From positions 3,906,001 to 3,970,000 of the forward strand of contig NW_025813595.1 of assembly GCF_910589235.1 (NCBI RefSeq): a stretch of 64,000 bases of DNA, in the 5' to 3' direction. Below the pieces are notes generated by a model that saw only the letters and a list, made by a program, of their open reading frames with translations, was not told the DNA's origin and did no database searches. Positions 30,478 through 48,127 of this stretch are shown piece by piece. Made by a program: the position numbers and the translations under genes. The number at the start of each line of letters is the position of its first letter. Positions within the stretch are counted from its first letter, which is position 1. This DNA comes from Vespa crabro (lineage: Eukaryota; Arthropoda; Insecta; Hymenoptera; Vespidae).

Positions 30478-33400
30478 TCGATAAAGTCAATAACGATAAT
30501 AACGGTAATAATAATAATAATAAAGATAATTACGATAATAACGATAATAATAATAACAATAATAACGATAATAACGGCATTCACGATAATAATTATTACA
30601 ATAATAACGATAATAACGACATTCACGATAATAATAATTACAATAATAACGATAATAACGACAAACGATAACAAGGAAAATAATTATAATAATAATATCA
30701 ATAGAAACGATAAAAATGGTAATACTTACGATTATAACGATAATAACGTTAATAACGATATTAAACATAATAAAATTAATAACTATATTTACGTTAATAA
30801 TGATAATAATATCAGCAATAATAGCGATAATTGCGACAATAAAGGTAACAATAATAATAACATTATTGACGATATTATCGATGATAACGATAATAAATAT
30901 AACGGTAATGACAATAATAATAATAATAGTAATAACAATAATAATTATAATAACGTTAATAATAATAACAATGATAACGGCAATAATGATAATAATATTA
31001 GTAAAGATATTAGCAATAATAATAGTAGTAATTAATAACGAATATAACGAAAATAACAATAATAAAGATAACAATAATAACGATTATTACTATAATATCT
31101 AAAATAATAAAAACGATAGAAACGATACAAATAATAATAATAATACCGATTAATAAGATAATAAATTTAATAATAATAAAAAGAATAACGATAGTAAGAT
31201 ATTAAAGATATAAACGATGATAAAATCAAAAAGTACGAAAATAACTATAATAATTATAACAATAATAACGATAATAACTACAATAATTATTCGATAATAA
31301 CAACGATAATAAAAATAATAACGATAATAACGATAATAACGATAAAACGATAATAACGGTAATAATAAAAATAGTAATAATAAAAATAATAACGATAATA
31401 ACAATAAAATCGATAATAACGAAATAATAACGATAATAACAATAATAACGACAATAACGATAATAATATTAATAATGATAATAGTAATAAAAACGATAAT
31501 AATAAAAATAATAATAATAACGATAATAACGATAATAGTACATGTAATAATAATACTAATAACTATAATAACGATAAAGATGATAATAACGATTATTTTA
31601 ACAACGATAATACCGATAATGGTCGTGTTAATAATAACGATAATAACGATATTTACGTTAATAATAATAAAAATAATATAGAAAAGAACGATATTATCTA
31701 TAATAACGATATTAATAATAACGATATTAACTATAATAACGATGAAACGATAATAACAACATCAATATTACCGATAATATTGATAATAATAATAATGATA
31801 ATAGCAATAATAACGATAATAAAGATATTAACACTAATTATGATAATGATAATAACGGTAATAATAATAATAATATCAAAAATAACAATAATTACGATAA
31901 TGAATATAATGACGATAATAATAATAACGATAATGACGATGATAATAATATCTATAATGAAGTTAATAACGATGAAAATAATAATAATGATAATAACGAT
32001 AATAACGATATCAAGGATAATAATGATAATAACGATAATAATGATAATTATAATAACGATAATTACGACATTAATAATAATAATAATAGCGTTAAAAGGG
32101 ATAATATTTCACCGATAATAATAGTAACAATAATATCAATAAAAACGATAATAACGATAATTATAAAATAATAAAGATCATTTTAACGGTAATACGATAA
32201 TAGCAATAACGATGATAAGGATAAAAATCTTAACAATAATAACGATATTAAAGATTTTAACGATAATATAATTAAGGATATTAACGATTATAACGAAAAT
32301 AGTAATAATAATAATAGCGATAATAACGATAATAACGACAATAACGATAATAATGATAATAATAATAATAATTATAATAATCATAATAATAATAATAATA
32401 ATAACAATAGTTTTAAAAATAATAACAATAATGTGTTTAATAACGATAATAATTTTGGTAATGTTAAGAATCATAACAATAATAACGATAATAACGATTA
32501 AGACGATAACAATATTATTGATAATAACGTCTATAGTAATAATAATAATTATAATGATAATTTTAATAACGATAATAACGACAGTAATTACAATAATAAT
32601 AATAATAATAATAACGTTAAAAGGGATAATAACTATGACAACGATAATATCGATAATAATAATAATAATAATATTAACGATATTGACGATAAGAACGATA
32701 ATAATGATAATAATCTTAACAATAATACCGATATTAAAGATTTTAAGGAAAATAATAACAAGGATAATATCGATAATAACGATAGGAATAATAATTTAAT
32801 ATCGATAGTAAAAATAATAACTACAAAGACGATAGTAACGATAATAATAATAACGATCATAAAGTTAATAATAAAAATCATAATAAAGCTAATAACGCTA
32901 ATAACGATATTATCGATAATAGCGACAATAATAATAACGATATTAAGGATAATATCGTTAATAATTGTAACAATATTAACAATAAAAACGATAATAATAA
33001 TAACAACAAAAACATTAATAACGATATTAACTATAATAAAATTTATAATAATAACGACAATGACGATAATAATGATAATAATAAAAGTAATAATAACAAT
33101 ATTAAGAGTATTAAATATAATAATAATTATAATGATAATAGTAGAAGTAATAATAACAGTAATAACGATAATACCGATTATAAAAAAGTTAACGATAATA
33201 ATATTGACGATAATAACGGTAATAACCATAATAATATTAATAATAATAATAAAGATAAAACGCTATTAACGATAATAATGACAGTAATAATAATAATAAT
33301 AATAACGAAGATAACGTTAACAATGATAATACCGATAATAACGATAATAACAATAATAATAATAGTATTAATTACGATAATGAAGATATTAACGATAATA

Positions 33401-34499
33401 ATAGTAGTAATAATACCGATAATAATAGTAATAATAAAAATAATAATAATTATAGCGATAATAATGTTATAAACGATAATAACGATAGTTATAATATTTA
33501 TAGTAACTATAATAAGGATATTATCCAAAATAATAATAACAATAATAACGATAATGACGATAATATCAAATATAATAGAAGTATTAATAATAATATTCAG
33601 CATAAAAGCATAACAATAAAAACGATAACACAATAAAAATAGTAGTAATAAAAAAAGGAATAATTATAATAACGATAAAAACGATTTTAAAGACAATAAT
33701 AATAAGAATATTAACGATAATATCGATAATAATAATAACATTAATAACTATAATTACGAAAATAACGATTATAACTATAATAATAATAATAGTAATAATA
33801 ACCATAATAGAGATAATAACGACACAATAATAATAATAATAACGATAATAACGGTAATAACGATAGAAATAATTGAAAAATAACAATAATATCAATAATA
33901 ATGTTAAAAAAGGTAATAAAGATAATATTGACATTATTAAATATAATAACGATAATAATGATAAAACGATAATAATTATCATAATTATAGTAGTAATAAC
34001 GTTAAGATCGATATTAAAAATAAAAATAATAATGATAATATAGATAATAATAATAAAATTCATAACCTTAATAAAGTTAATAACGATAATAACGGTAAAA
34101 ATAGTAAAATTGATAACTCTAATAACGACAATAAAGATATAATATCATTAATAATAACGATAATAACGATTACAATGGAAATAATAATAATAACAATATC
34201 GAAAGTAACGATAATAATGGTAAAAACGATAATAATAATAGTAATAATACTAATAATAATATTAATGGTAATTACGATAATAACAATAATAATAATAGTT
34301 ATAATAGCATTATAACAATAATAACGATAACAACGATAATAACGATATCTATAATAACGATAATAAAGACAATAATAATAACAATAATATCGTTTATAAC
34401 TATAATAACGATGATAACCATAATGACGATAATAACGATAATATCGATAATAATAATAATAATAATAACAGTAATAAAGATAATAACGTTAATAACGAC

Positions 34500-34542
<43 letters not shown>
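34500..34542 (+). repeat. (AAT)n tract, about 14 units
   Basis: A pure run ended by taccggtaat. Homologous to the 21-unit tract at 16,878-16,941. Confidence 0.93.
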
Positions 34543-34543
<1 letters not shown>

Positions 34544-36215
34544 CGGTAATAAAGATAATGACGACAAAAATAAAAATAATAATAATATTAATAATAATAA
34601 CGATAATAATAATAATAATAACAATAATATTCACTGCAATGATAACAATAATAACGGTTATGTTAAGAATAATATTAATAATATTAACGATAATAATGAT
34701 AATAACGATATAATCGATAATAATAATTACAATAATAACGATAATAACTACAATAATGATAATAATAATAATAATTATAACGATAATAGCGATAATATCT
34801 TTAATAACAATATTAATAAGAGCGATAGTAACGTTAATAGTAATAAGTATAAATTCCATAATAATGATTATAATGAAAATAACTATAATAATAATAATAA
34901 ATATAACAATAATAACGATAATATCGATAACATTATTAACGATAATAAAGTTAGTTATAACAATAATAATAACAATAATAACGATAATAAAGATATCATT
35001 AAAAATAAAAATAACTATAATGTCGATAATAACGTTAATAATAATAATAATAACAATTATAATAATAACTATAATAACGACAATAACCATAATAACGATA
35101 TTAATGATAATAGCGATAATAACAATAATAGTAATTTAACCACGAATATAACGATAATAACGATAACAATAATAATAACACTAACAATATAAATAATTAC
35201 AATAGTAACGATAATAACATACTGATGATAATAATAATAATAATATTAACGATAATAGATATAATGAAGATAATAACGATAATAAGGTTAATAACATTAT
35301 AGTTATTAACGATAAAAACGACAATAAAGATAATAACAATTACAATTATAAAGATATTAATGAAAATAACGATAATAATGATAATAATGACAATAATAAT
35401 AATAATAATAACGATCATAATGATAGAAACGATAACATCGGTAATAATAGAAACAATAATATCGATAATAACGATATAAACGATATAATAATAATAATTT
35501 CGTTAATTAGGTTAATTATGAAAATATCGGTAATAACCACGATAACGGGGAAATCGATAATTAACAATAAAATCGATAATAACGATAATAACGACATTAA
35601 ATTTAAGAATAATAACGATAATAAAAATAATACCGATAATAATAATAGCGACAATGACGACAAAAATAATAATAATATTAATGGTTTTAACGATAATAAT
35701 GATAATAGTAATTATAATAATAACGATAATAACGATAATAACGCATAATAATAATTACAACAATAAAAATAGTATTAATAAAAATAATAACGATGATAAC
35801 GATAATAAAATTAATAATAATATCGATAATTGCTATAATAACGATAATAAAATATTAATAGTAATAAAAATAAAGATAATATCGATAATAACGATAATAT
35901 CGATAATAATTATAACGAAAATAATGGCGATAATAATAATTATAATCGGTAATAAGAATAAATACGATAACATCGATAATAATAATAGCAATAATATCGA
36001 TAATAACTATAAAAACGACAATAATAATAATGATAATAATAATAAAAATAATAACCAGGATAATAACGATAATTACGATAATAACGATAATATCGACAAA
36101 GATAATCATAATATTAACGATAATATCGATAAAAATAATAATAATAGTAACTGTAAAATCGTAAATAACGATAATAACGACAGTAATAATATTAATAATA
36201 ATAATATCCATAATG

Positions 36216-39200
36216 CAGATAATGACGCCAATAATAATAATTATATAATATTAGTCATAATAACGATAATGACGATAATAATAATAGTTTTAATAACAAT
36301 ATTAAAAATAATAACGATAATAACGGTAATAACGATAATAAAGATAATAATAATAATAATAACGACATTAATAACTATAATAAATGTAACAACGATAAGG
36401 TAATGACGGTAAAAACGACAATATTAGTAACAATAATAACGATATTATCGAAAATAACGATAATAACAATAATAATAACAGTAATAACGATAATAACGAT
36501 ATAGCGATTAATAATAATAATAATAATTATAATAATAATAATATTATAAGTTAAAATAATAATAAGATAAAATAATAATAATATAAACGATTACAACGAA
36601 AATAATGATAATAATAGTAGTAATAGTAACAATAATAACAATAATAACGATAATAAAGGGAATAACGGTAATTATGATAATAATTAAAAGAATAATCTAT
36701 TTAACATTGATACTAACATAATAACGAAAATATTAATAAAATTAATAACGATAATAACGATAATAATAGACGTAATAATAACAATATTAAAAATAATATG
36801 TATAATGACGATAATAACGAGAATAATAGTAGTAGTAATGACAGTAATAAAAATAATAGCCATAAAAACGATTTCAACGATAATAATAATAACGATAATA
36901 AAGATAATATCGATAATATTAATAACAATATTTACGATAATTTCAATATTAATAATTGTAATAATAACAATATTAACGATCTTAACGATAATAGCGACTA
37001 TAATTATAACTATAATAACGAATTTAATAATAATAATATTATTATCTTTAGTAACAATAATATTAATAACGATGTTTATAATAGTATTAATAATAACGAT
37101 TATAACGATACCAACGATAATATTGATAATAACGATAATACCGATAATAACGACAATAGAGATAATCATAATAACGATAATAACGATAATAATGATAATA
37201 ATAATGACGCTAATAAAGTTAATAACTACAATAATAAAAATAATATTAATATTAATAATAACGATAATAACGATAATATTAATAGTAATAATACCTATAA
37301 TATCAATAATAACGATAATAGCGATAATAATAATAACGATAATACTAATAACAATAATAACAATATTAACGTTTATAATGGTAAGAACGATAATAATATT
37401 AATAATAATAACAGTAACAACGATTATTACGATATAAGGATAATAATAAAAGTAATAATGACAATATTAAAAATAATAAGTATAATAACGATAATAACTA
37501 CAATAATAGTAGTAATAATGGAAGTAATAACAATAATAGCCATAAAAACTATTTTAAGGATAATAATTATAATGATAATAACGATAATAACTATAATATT
37601 ATTAACATTAATTAGGATAATATCGATATTAATAATTGTAAAAATAACAATAATAACGATCATAACGATAATAGCTTTTATAATAAAAACGGTAATAACG
37701 ATAATATTAATAATATTATCGTTAGTAACAATAATAATGATAACGATGTTTATAATTGTAATAATAATAACGATTATAACGATAATAACGATACTAATGA
37801 TAATAACGATAATAATTATATTAATAAAAGGAACAATAATATCGATATTAACGATATTAATAAAAATAATAATAAAGATATTAAAAAAAAGATCAATAAT
37901 AACGATAATAATAGTAGAAATAATAACAACAATAACGATAATAATGGTAACAATAATATTAATAACGATAACAATGATAATATTAATATAAATAATAACG
38001 ATAATAGCGATAATAATGATAACAATATTAATATTAATAAAGATAATAATGATTATAACGATATTAGCGATAATAAATATAATAGCGACAATAATAATAA
38101 TAATAATAATAAAAATAATAACAATAACGGCAATAACAATAATAACATTAATAATATCAATAATAAGAACAATAATATCAATAATAACGATAATAATAAT
38201 AACAATAATATCGATAATATCGATAATTATAATAATAATATTAACGATAATTTCGGTCATAATATTAATACTAATAACAATAATAACGATAATAATGATA
38301 ATAACTATGATAATATCGATAATAAGAATATTATTAATAATAATTACAACGATAATTACGATAATTACGATAACAAAATTAATAATAATAAAGATAATAA
38401 CAATTTTAACGATAATATCAATAGTAACGATAATAAAAATAAAAATTGTAATAGCAATATTATTGATAATAAAGAGAATAACGGTAAAAACGATAATAAC
38501 TATAATAATATTAACGAAAATAACGATAATAAGAATATTAATATAATAATAATAATAATATTAATATCGATAATAACGATGATAACGAAAATAAAGATAA
38601 TAACGATAATAATAATAATAATTATAAAAATAATAGCAATAATAACAATAATAATGATAATATTATATACGATTTTAACGACAATAGTAATAATAATAAT
38701 AACGATAATTATAATAATAACAATAATAATAATAAAAATAATAAAAATAATTTGCATAATAACGATAATAATAGTGGTAATGTTAAGAATAGTAACAATA
38801 ATAACGATAATAAAGATTATGACGATAACAATATTATTCATAATAACGTCAATAGTAATAATAATAATAACGATAATATCGATATTAGTAGTAATATTAA
38901 TAACGATAATAACGATATTTACGATATTAATTATAATAATTATAAAGATATTAACGATAGTAACAATAATAACGATAATAATAATAAAAATATTAATGAT
39001 AATATCGAAAATTATAAAAATAAATATAGCAACAATAACGATAATATCGATAATATCGATAATAATGAAATTAATAATAATAGTATTAGCAATAATAACG
39101 ATATTAACGAAAATTGTAATAACATTAGTAACAAAACAAGGATATTAACATTTATAATAATAATAAAAATAACGAAAGTAAGTATAATAACGGTGACAAC

Positions 39201-39819
39201 TATAATATTAAGAACAATAATCACGATAATAACGATAATAACGAAAATAATAATACTAATAATAACGATAATAACGATATCAATGCCATTAACGATAATA
39301 ACGTTTATAAAAATAATCTTATTAAAGATAAGAACGATAATAACGATACTATCAATAATAGCGATAATAATAATATCGATAATAACCATGATAATAACCA
39401 TAATAATAATAATAATAATAATAAAGATAACAACGATAATAACGATAATAATGACAGTAATAAAAACAACAATGACGATAAAAACGGTTATAATGATAAT
39501 AACGATAATAACAATGATTATAATAGTAATAATTAAGATAATAACGATATTTACGATAATAAGAATAATAACAATAAAAATAATAACGATAATAATGTTA
39601 ATAATATAAACGATAAAGTCGATAATATCAATAATAATATTAACAAATTTAACGATAATATCGATAATAATATTAACAATATTAACGATAATATCGATCA
39701 TAATAATAATATTATAAACCTTAAAGTCGATTATAATAATAAAAATAGTAACATTATTAACGATAATAACGATAATTATTATAATAATAATAACGAAAAT
39801 AACGATAATAATATTAACG

Positions 39820-39857
<38 letters not shown>

Positions 39858-42800
39858 GATAATAACGATTGTAACTGTAATAACGTTAATAATGATATTT
39901 ACGATAATAACAATGATAACAATAGTAATAATAAAGATAAGAACGATGTAAATGATTCCAACGATAATAATAATAACAACAATAACGATAATAACGTTTA
40001 TGGTGTTAAGAATGATAATAATATTAACAATAGTAAAAACACTAATGACAATCACGATAACAGAGATAATAATAGAAGTAATAATAACAATATTAAGAAT
40101 ATTAAATATAATGACGATAATAACAATAATAATAGCAGTAATAAAAAAAGTAATAACAATAATAACGATATGAACGAATTTAACGATAATAATAATGATG
40201 ATAATTACGATAATATCGATAATAATAATAACTATAATAACGATAATAACGATTATAGAGATAATAATAATTATAGTAATAATAACGATATTATAGATAC
40301 TAACGACAAAATAATAATAATAATTATAACGATAATAACTGTAATAACGATAAAAATAATAGAAAAATAACAATAATATCAATAATAACGATAACAAAGA
40401 TAATAACGGTAATATCGATAATAATAAATAAGATAATATCGATTTCATCGATAATAATAATAACAATATTAACGATTATATCGATCATAATAACAACAAT
40501 ATCGACAATAATATCAGTAATAATAATAACAATAACATCAATAATAACGATAATAAAGATAATAAAGATTATATAGATATTAATAAATAGGATAATATCG
40601 GTATCTTCGATAATAATAATAACAATATTAACGATAATATCGATAATAATAACAACAATATCGACAATAATATCGAAAATAAAAATAACAATAATAACAA
40701 TAATACGGATACTAACGATGACATCGTTCATAATAATAACGATAATAATGATAATAGCGATAAAAACAATAACGATATTAACGATAATATTGACAATATA
40801 AAAGATAATAATGATAATAATTTTAAAACGATAATAATTATCAAAATAATAATAGTAATAAAGATAATAACGATAAAAGAATAAAATAATAACGATAATA
40901 TAGATAATAATAATAAAATTAATATCGTTAATAACGATATTTACGATAATAACGGTAATAATAATAAAAATAATAACGCTAATAGCTATAATAAAGATAA
41001 TAATATTATTAATTTTACCGATAATATCGATTATAATGGAAATAATAATAATAACAATATCGATAATAACGATAATAACGGTAATGACTTAAATAATAAT
41101 AATAATAATAATAATAGTAATAATAATAATGATAATTACGATAATAACGATAATAATAATAGTTATAATAACATTATAAGAGTAATAACGATAAAAACAA
41201 TAATAACGATATTCATAATAACGATTATAAAGACAATATTAATAACAATAATAATATTGATAATAACTATGATAATTATAAGAAAGATAATGACGACAAT
41301 AACGATAATAATAATTACGATAATAACGATAATATCGATAATAATAATAATAATAATAACAGTAATTATGATAATAACGATAATAACGGCAATAATAATA
41401 ATTATAATAATAACAATAATATTCATAATAATGATAATGACGGCAATAATAATAATAATAATAATATTAGTACTAATAACGATAATGACGATAAAAATAA
41501 TAATAATACTAACAATAATAACGACAATAACGACAATATCGTTAATAACGATAATAATAATAATAATAACGACATTAATAAATATAATAAATATAATAAC
41601 GAAATGGTATTAACGATAAAATCGACAATAGTATTAATAGTAATAACGATAATAACGACAATAAAAATATTAATAATAAAGAAAATATCAATATTATAGG
41701 AAATAACGATTATAACTATAATACTAATAAAAATAATATTAACGATAACAATGAAAGTAATGATAATAATAGTAGTAATAATAACAATAATAATAATAAT
41801 AACGATAGTAAAGATAATAACGATAATTATGATAATAACAATTATAATAATATCGATAATTACGATAATAGTAGAATTAATAATAACGATAATAATAAAA
41901 ATAGTAATAATAATAACGATAATAACAATAATATCAATAATAATAATAACTACATTAAAGATAATAACAATTATGGTAATAATAATAATAACGATAATTA
42001 CGATAATAATAATAATAATTAAAAAAATATTAAAAATTTTAATCACCAGAATACTAAAAATAATACCAGTTATGATAAGAATAATATTAATAATAATAAC
42101 GACAATAATGATAATAACGATATAATCGAAAATAATAATTACAATAATAACGATAATAACTCTAATAATGGTAATAATACTAATAACTATAGCGGTAATA
42201 GCAATAATATCGATAATAATAATATTAATAAGAGCGATAATAACGTTAACAGTAATAAGTATAAAATCGATAATAATGGTATTAATGAAAATATCTAGAA
42301 TAATAATAATACATATAACAATAAAAACGATAATAACAATAGTAATATTGACATTAATAACGATAATTACGATAATAACGATAGTAATAAAGACTATAAT
42401 AACGGTAAAAAAGATGATAACGATATTAATAATAATAATAATATTATCGATAATAAGTATAAATACGAAAATAACGGTAATAAAGATAATAACAATAATA
42501 ACGACAAAAATAATAATAATAATAACAACGATACTAACTATAATAACGATAATAATAATAATAATAATATAGATAATAACGAGATTAACGATAATAACGA
42601 TAGTAATAATTACATTAATAACGATAATGATGATAATAATAATAATAACCATAATTATAAGAAAAAAAATTACTATAATAACGGTATTAACAATAATATT
42701 AATAAGAATTACGACGATAATAAAGAAATAACGATAGTAATAATAACAATTATAACAATAATAATAATTATGACCATAACAATAATAACGACAATTACGA

Positions 42801-43407
42801 TAATATCGATAATTATATTAACATTATTAACGTTGATAACGAAAACAGTAATAATAATAATAACATGTATAACGATAAAATCGATACTAACAATAATAAC
42901 GATGATAATAAAAACGATAATAATTTTAATAACAATAATAAAGATAATAACGAAAATAACGATAATAATAAAATAATTATAAAAATAATAATAAGGGTTA
43001 TAACTATCGTAAGGATAATAATACTAATAACAGTAACAATAATAATAAATATAGTAACGATATTGAGGATACAAACGATATTAGAGATAAAAGCGAAAAT
43101 AAAATTAATAATAATAACTATAATAACGATAAAAACAATAATAATAAGAACATTAATAGCGATAATAACGATAATAAAATTAATAATAATAATAATGGAG
43201 ATATTATAGATATTAACGATAATAATAAGAACGATAATAACGACAATAGTAATTATAACAATAACGATAATAATGATAATAACGACAATAATAATAATAA
43301 TAAAAATAATAATAACGATAACATAGATAATAACGATGATAACGTTATCAATAATAACAATAATAACGATAAGAACGTTAATAGCGATTATATTGACAAT
43401 AAGGACA

Positions 43408-43439
<32 letters not shown>

Positions 43440-43839
43440 GATAATAATAATAATATTAATAACGATAATTACATTAACAACGATAATTTTAATATTGACG
43501 TTAATAGTAATAATCATAATAAAGATATTAGCGATATTATCAACAATAATAATAATAATAGTAACCATAATAACGATAATAAAAATAATTACTATAATAA
43601 CGATAATAACAGTGAAAATAATAGTAATAATAGATATATTAAAGTTAGTAAGGATAATAACGATAATAATATTAACGATAAAATCGACATTATTGATAAA
43701 GTTAACAACGATAATTTTGATAATAACGATAATAAAATTAATAACAATAATAATAATAATAATAATAAAGAAAATAACAGTATTAACGGTAATAACGATA
43801 ATAATAATAACAATATTAACGATAATATAAATAATATTG
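36216..43839 (+). repeat. Spacer of R-A-Y repeat between blocks II and III, with scattered modules
   Basis: No gene is visible. Modules recognised: 36,204-36,255, matching 61,425-61,475 almost exactly (ccataatgcagataatgacg); 36,281-36,510, related to 4,150-4,440; 36,926-37,000 and, weaker, 37,618-37,680, both related to 27,468; 40,070-41,430, related to 15,480-16,860; 41,540-41,660, related to 4,200-4,310; 42,047-42,300, related to 4,725 and 21,344; and 42,430-42,880, a diverged left-arm copy ending in aacatgtataacgataaa. An AAT tract of about 12 units lies at 39,821-39,856. Confidence 0.72.
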
Positions 43840-44673
43840 ATAATAAAGATAATTGTAATTATAATAATAACAATAATAACGATAATAATAGTAATACTAA
43901 TAACAATAATAACGATAGTAACCAAATAAGGATAATAATAATAACAATTCTAAGGATAATAACTACAATAACGATATTAACGATAACTATAATAACTATA
44001 ATTACGATAATAACAATAGTAATAATGACAATAATATCGATAACAACGATAAAAAAGATATTAATAGTAATAAAAGTAAAGATAATATCGGTCGAGTGGA
44101 TAATAATAATAACATTATATTCGATAATAACGATAATAAAAATATTAATAATTAAAATAAAGATAATATCGCTAATAGCAACAACTATAAATTCGATAAT
44201 AATGATATTAATGAAAATAACTAAAATAATAATAGTATATATAACAATAATAACGATAATAACAATAATAATAATAACATCAATAACGATAATTACGATG
44301 ATAACGATAGTAATAACTACCATAATAACGATAACAAAGATGATAATGTTAATAATAATAATAAAAATATTATTGATAATAAGGTAAATTATGAAAATAA
44401 CGGTAATAAATATAATAACAATAATAACGACAATAATAATAATAATAATAAGGATACGAACGATAATAACGATAATAATAAATATAATAATAATGATAAT
44501 AACGTTATTAACGATAATAAAGACAGTAATAATTACAATAAGAACGATAACCTATAATAATTATAATGACGATAATTATAGGAACAACAATTACTATAAT
44601 AACGATATTAACTATAAAAATAATAATAAGAATAACAACGATAATAATAATAACAATTATAACAAATATGAAC

Positions 44674-44737
<64 letters not shown>

Positions 44738-45086
44738 TGGATAATAACGATAATTACGATAATAATAAAAGTATTAATAACGATGATAAGGATAATAACG
44801 ATAACATCGATAATAGTATTATCAATAATATCGATAATAACTTTAATAACGATAAGAATGAAAATAATAATAATGATAATAGTGATAACAAATATAATAA
44901 CGATAGTAATAATGACAAATATAACGATAATAACTGTAATGATGATAACAATAATGACGACAATTACGATAATATCGATAATAATATTAACATTATTAAC
45001 GTTCATAACGATAACAGTCATAATAATAACAACATGTATAACGATAATAAGGATAATAATAATACTAACAGTAACAATAATAACGA
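43840..45086 (+). repeat. Left arm of the core repeat, block III
   Basis: Colinear with 8,550-9,800 at an offset near 35,286. Differences are mostly single bases and whole triplets. It carries the joint longest AAT tract of the window. Confidence 0.85.
44674..44737 (+). repeat. (AAT)n tract, about 21 units
   Basis: A pure run of 64 bases, five triplets longer than the homologous tract at 9,403-9,451. Confidence 0.95.
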
Positions 45087-45336
45087 TAATAACTATAACA
45101 ACGATGATAATAACGATAATATTTTTAATAACGATAATAACGATACTAACGAAAATAACGATAATGATAATAATAAGAATAAAAATATAAACGATAATAA
45201 CAATAATTATTAGAACAATAATAACGATATGAAGGATAATAACGATAATTATATTGACAATAATAACGAAAACAACGATAAGAACGTTAATATTAATCTT
45301 AATAATAACGAAAATGTGGATAATGACGATAACTAC

Positions 45337-45338
<2 letters not shown>

Positions 45339-45383
<45 letters not shown>
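45339..45383 (+). repeat. (AAT)n tract, 15 units, in copy C
   Basis: A pure run homologous to those at 254-307 and 10,054-10,104. Confidence 0.95.
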
Positions 45384-45384
<1 letters not shown>

Positions 45385-46178
45385 GACAGTAACGACATTA
45401 ACGATATTAACGATAATAACAATAATATCGATAAGAATAAAACGATAATAACGATTACAGTAATAATAATAATATCGATAGTAACAAAAGTAAAGATAAT
45501 GACAATAAAAAAAATAATAATAATAACGATAAAAACGATATCAACGATAACAGCGATAACAATAATAATAACAATAATAACGATAATAACAATTATAATG
45601 AGAACATTAATATTGATAAAAACGGTCATAACTATAATAATAATAATAACATTATTAATGATAATAACAATAAAAACGATATCAAAACGATAATAAAAAT
45701 ATTTATAATAATAACGAAAATAGAGATAATAACGATGAAAATGATAATAATAATAACAATCATAATGATAATAATGATAATAACGATAATAGCGATAATG
45801 ACGATATCAAGAATAACGAGAATAACCATAACATCGATAATAATAACAATATTAACGAGAATAACGATAATAATAATAATAATAAAAACAATAAAAACGA
45901 TAATAAAGATTGTAACGAAAATAATATTAACGGTATTAACGACAATATTCATAATAATAATAACGATGATAAGAATAATAACGATAACATCGGTAATAAA
46001 AATATCAAAAATATAGATAATAACGATAATAATGATAATAACGACATTTAATATAATAATAATAACGATAATAACGGCAATAATACTAATAATAATAATA
46101 AAAATAATACTAACGTCAATGACGATAATAAAGATAATAGTGGTAGTAGTAATATCTATATTAACAATAATAACGATA

Positions 46179-46645
46179 ATAACGATAATAATAATATCGA
46201 TAACAAAGACAAAATCGAAAAAAATGATGAAAATATTAACGATAATATCGATAATAACAATAATAATATTAACGTTAATGTTGATAATAATAATTAATTT
46301 AATTTTTATAATAACGATAAAAACGATAATAACGATAATGACGGTAATAATAATAGTGATAAAAAGAATAATAACAATAATAAGGATAATAACGATAACA
46401 ACGATAATAACAATAACAATAATAACATTAATATCGCTAATAACTATAATAATGATGATAACGATAATAATTATAAATGTGATAGCAATAATAACGATAT
46501 TTACAATCATAATAAAATTAATAATGTTAGAAATAATAACGATATTAAAGATAATAGTGATAATAACGATAATAACGATAATAACAATAATAACGATAAA
46601 AACCATTATAAAAATGAAAATAGAAGTAACAATAATAACAATAAT
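46179..46645 (+). repeat. Segment present in copy C and absent from A and B
   Basis: Copy C leaves the A/B alignment after ctatattaacaataataacg and returns at ccataataataattcgat. The extra part keeps the triplet grammar, apart from a short T-rich spot near 46,290-46,310 (attaatttaattttta). I did not find a second copy by eye. Confidence 0.7.
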
Positions 46646-48127
46646 CACGATAATAACCATAATAATAATTCGATAATAACGATAATAAAAATAATAATTA
46701 TAATAATAATATTGATCGTAACAATAATAAAGATAATGATGAAAATAATAGTAAGAGTAATAACGATTATAACGATAATAACTATAATAACGATAATAAT
46801 AATAAAATTAATAACGGTACTTACTTTAATAACGAAATTAATTATTGTTATAATAACGATAAAAATGATAAAAGCAATAATAATTATTACGATAATATAG
46901 TTAATAACAACAATAGTAATATTAATAATAACGATAATAACGATTATAACGATAATAAAAACAAGAAGAATAAAGTCAATAACGATCCTAACGACAATAA
47001 CCATGAAAATAATGACAATTATAACGAAAATAACGATAATAACGATTATAAATATTTTAAGAATATTAATAATATTAACGATAATAACAAAAATAAAGAT
47101 AATAATAAAAGTAATAATATCAATAATAACAATATTAAAGATAATAACGATAATACCGAAAATAATAATAATAATAATAACAATAATAATCATAATTATA
47201 ATAACGACAATAAGGGGAACGACGATAATAATAATAGTAATAATAACGATAATAAGGATAATAACGATAACATCGATAATAATAATTACAATAATGAATA
47301 TAATAACTATAATAATCATAATAATAATAATGATATCAACGATAATGAAGATGAAAACGATTATAATAATAATCATAATAACGATAATAACGATAATATT
47401 GATAACAACGATAATAACTATAATAACAATAATAATTATAATAATGAAAACGATAATAATGATAAAACGATAACAATAATGACGATAATAGCTATAATAA
47501 TAATAAAGGTAATAATAATAATAATAGAAAAGATAATAAGGTTAATAACGAAAATAACGATTATAATATTAACGATAATATCAATAATATCGATAATAAT
47601 AATAACACTACTAACGATAATAAAGATAAAAATAATAATAATAACAATAATGACGAAATTAGCGATAATAACGATAATAACGATAAGAACGATAATAACA
47701 ATAATAATAATATTGTTAACAAAGATAATAACGATAATAATAATAATAATAATAACAGCAATAATATCTATAATCACGATAATAACGATAATAACGATCA
47801 TAACAATATTAATAATAGTAATTATAACGATGAAAACGACATTAACTATTATATTAATATTTACAATAATAATAATATCAAAAATAACGATAATAACAAC
47901 AATAATAGAAGTAATAATATTAATAATGACAATAATAACGATAATGATGTTAGCGATAATAATAATAACGACAATGATTATAATAATAATAACAATTCTA
48001 ACGATAAAAGCAATAATAATAATAGTAATTGTAATAATAATAGCAATAATAACGATGATAAAGATAATTATAATAACAATAATATCGACAATAACGATAA
48101 TGGCGAATAACAATAATAATAATAATA

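Larger units (their letters stand above)
29646..36215 (+). repeat. Block II: third colinear copy of the module series
   Basis: Modules appear in the same order as in blocks I and III. 29,651-29,741 matches 3,077-3,162 almost exactly (gattatacggattataac). 29,830-29,920 matches 3,733-3,835. 30,280-31,570 matches 53,090-54,740. 32,090-32,300 matches 14,865-15,080. 33,090-34,500 matches 15,480-16,820. 35,150-36,010 matches 17,130-17,960. Most of the core (the equivalent of 9,801-12,800) is missing, so the block is shorter. Local extras include 29,936-30,240, related to 31,761-31,960. No gene is visible. Confidence 0.78.
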
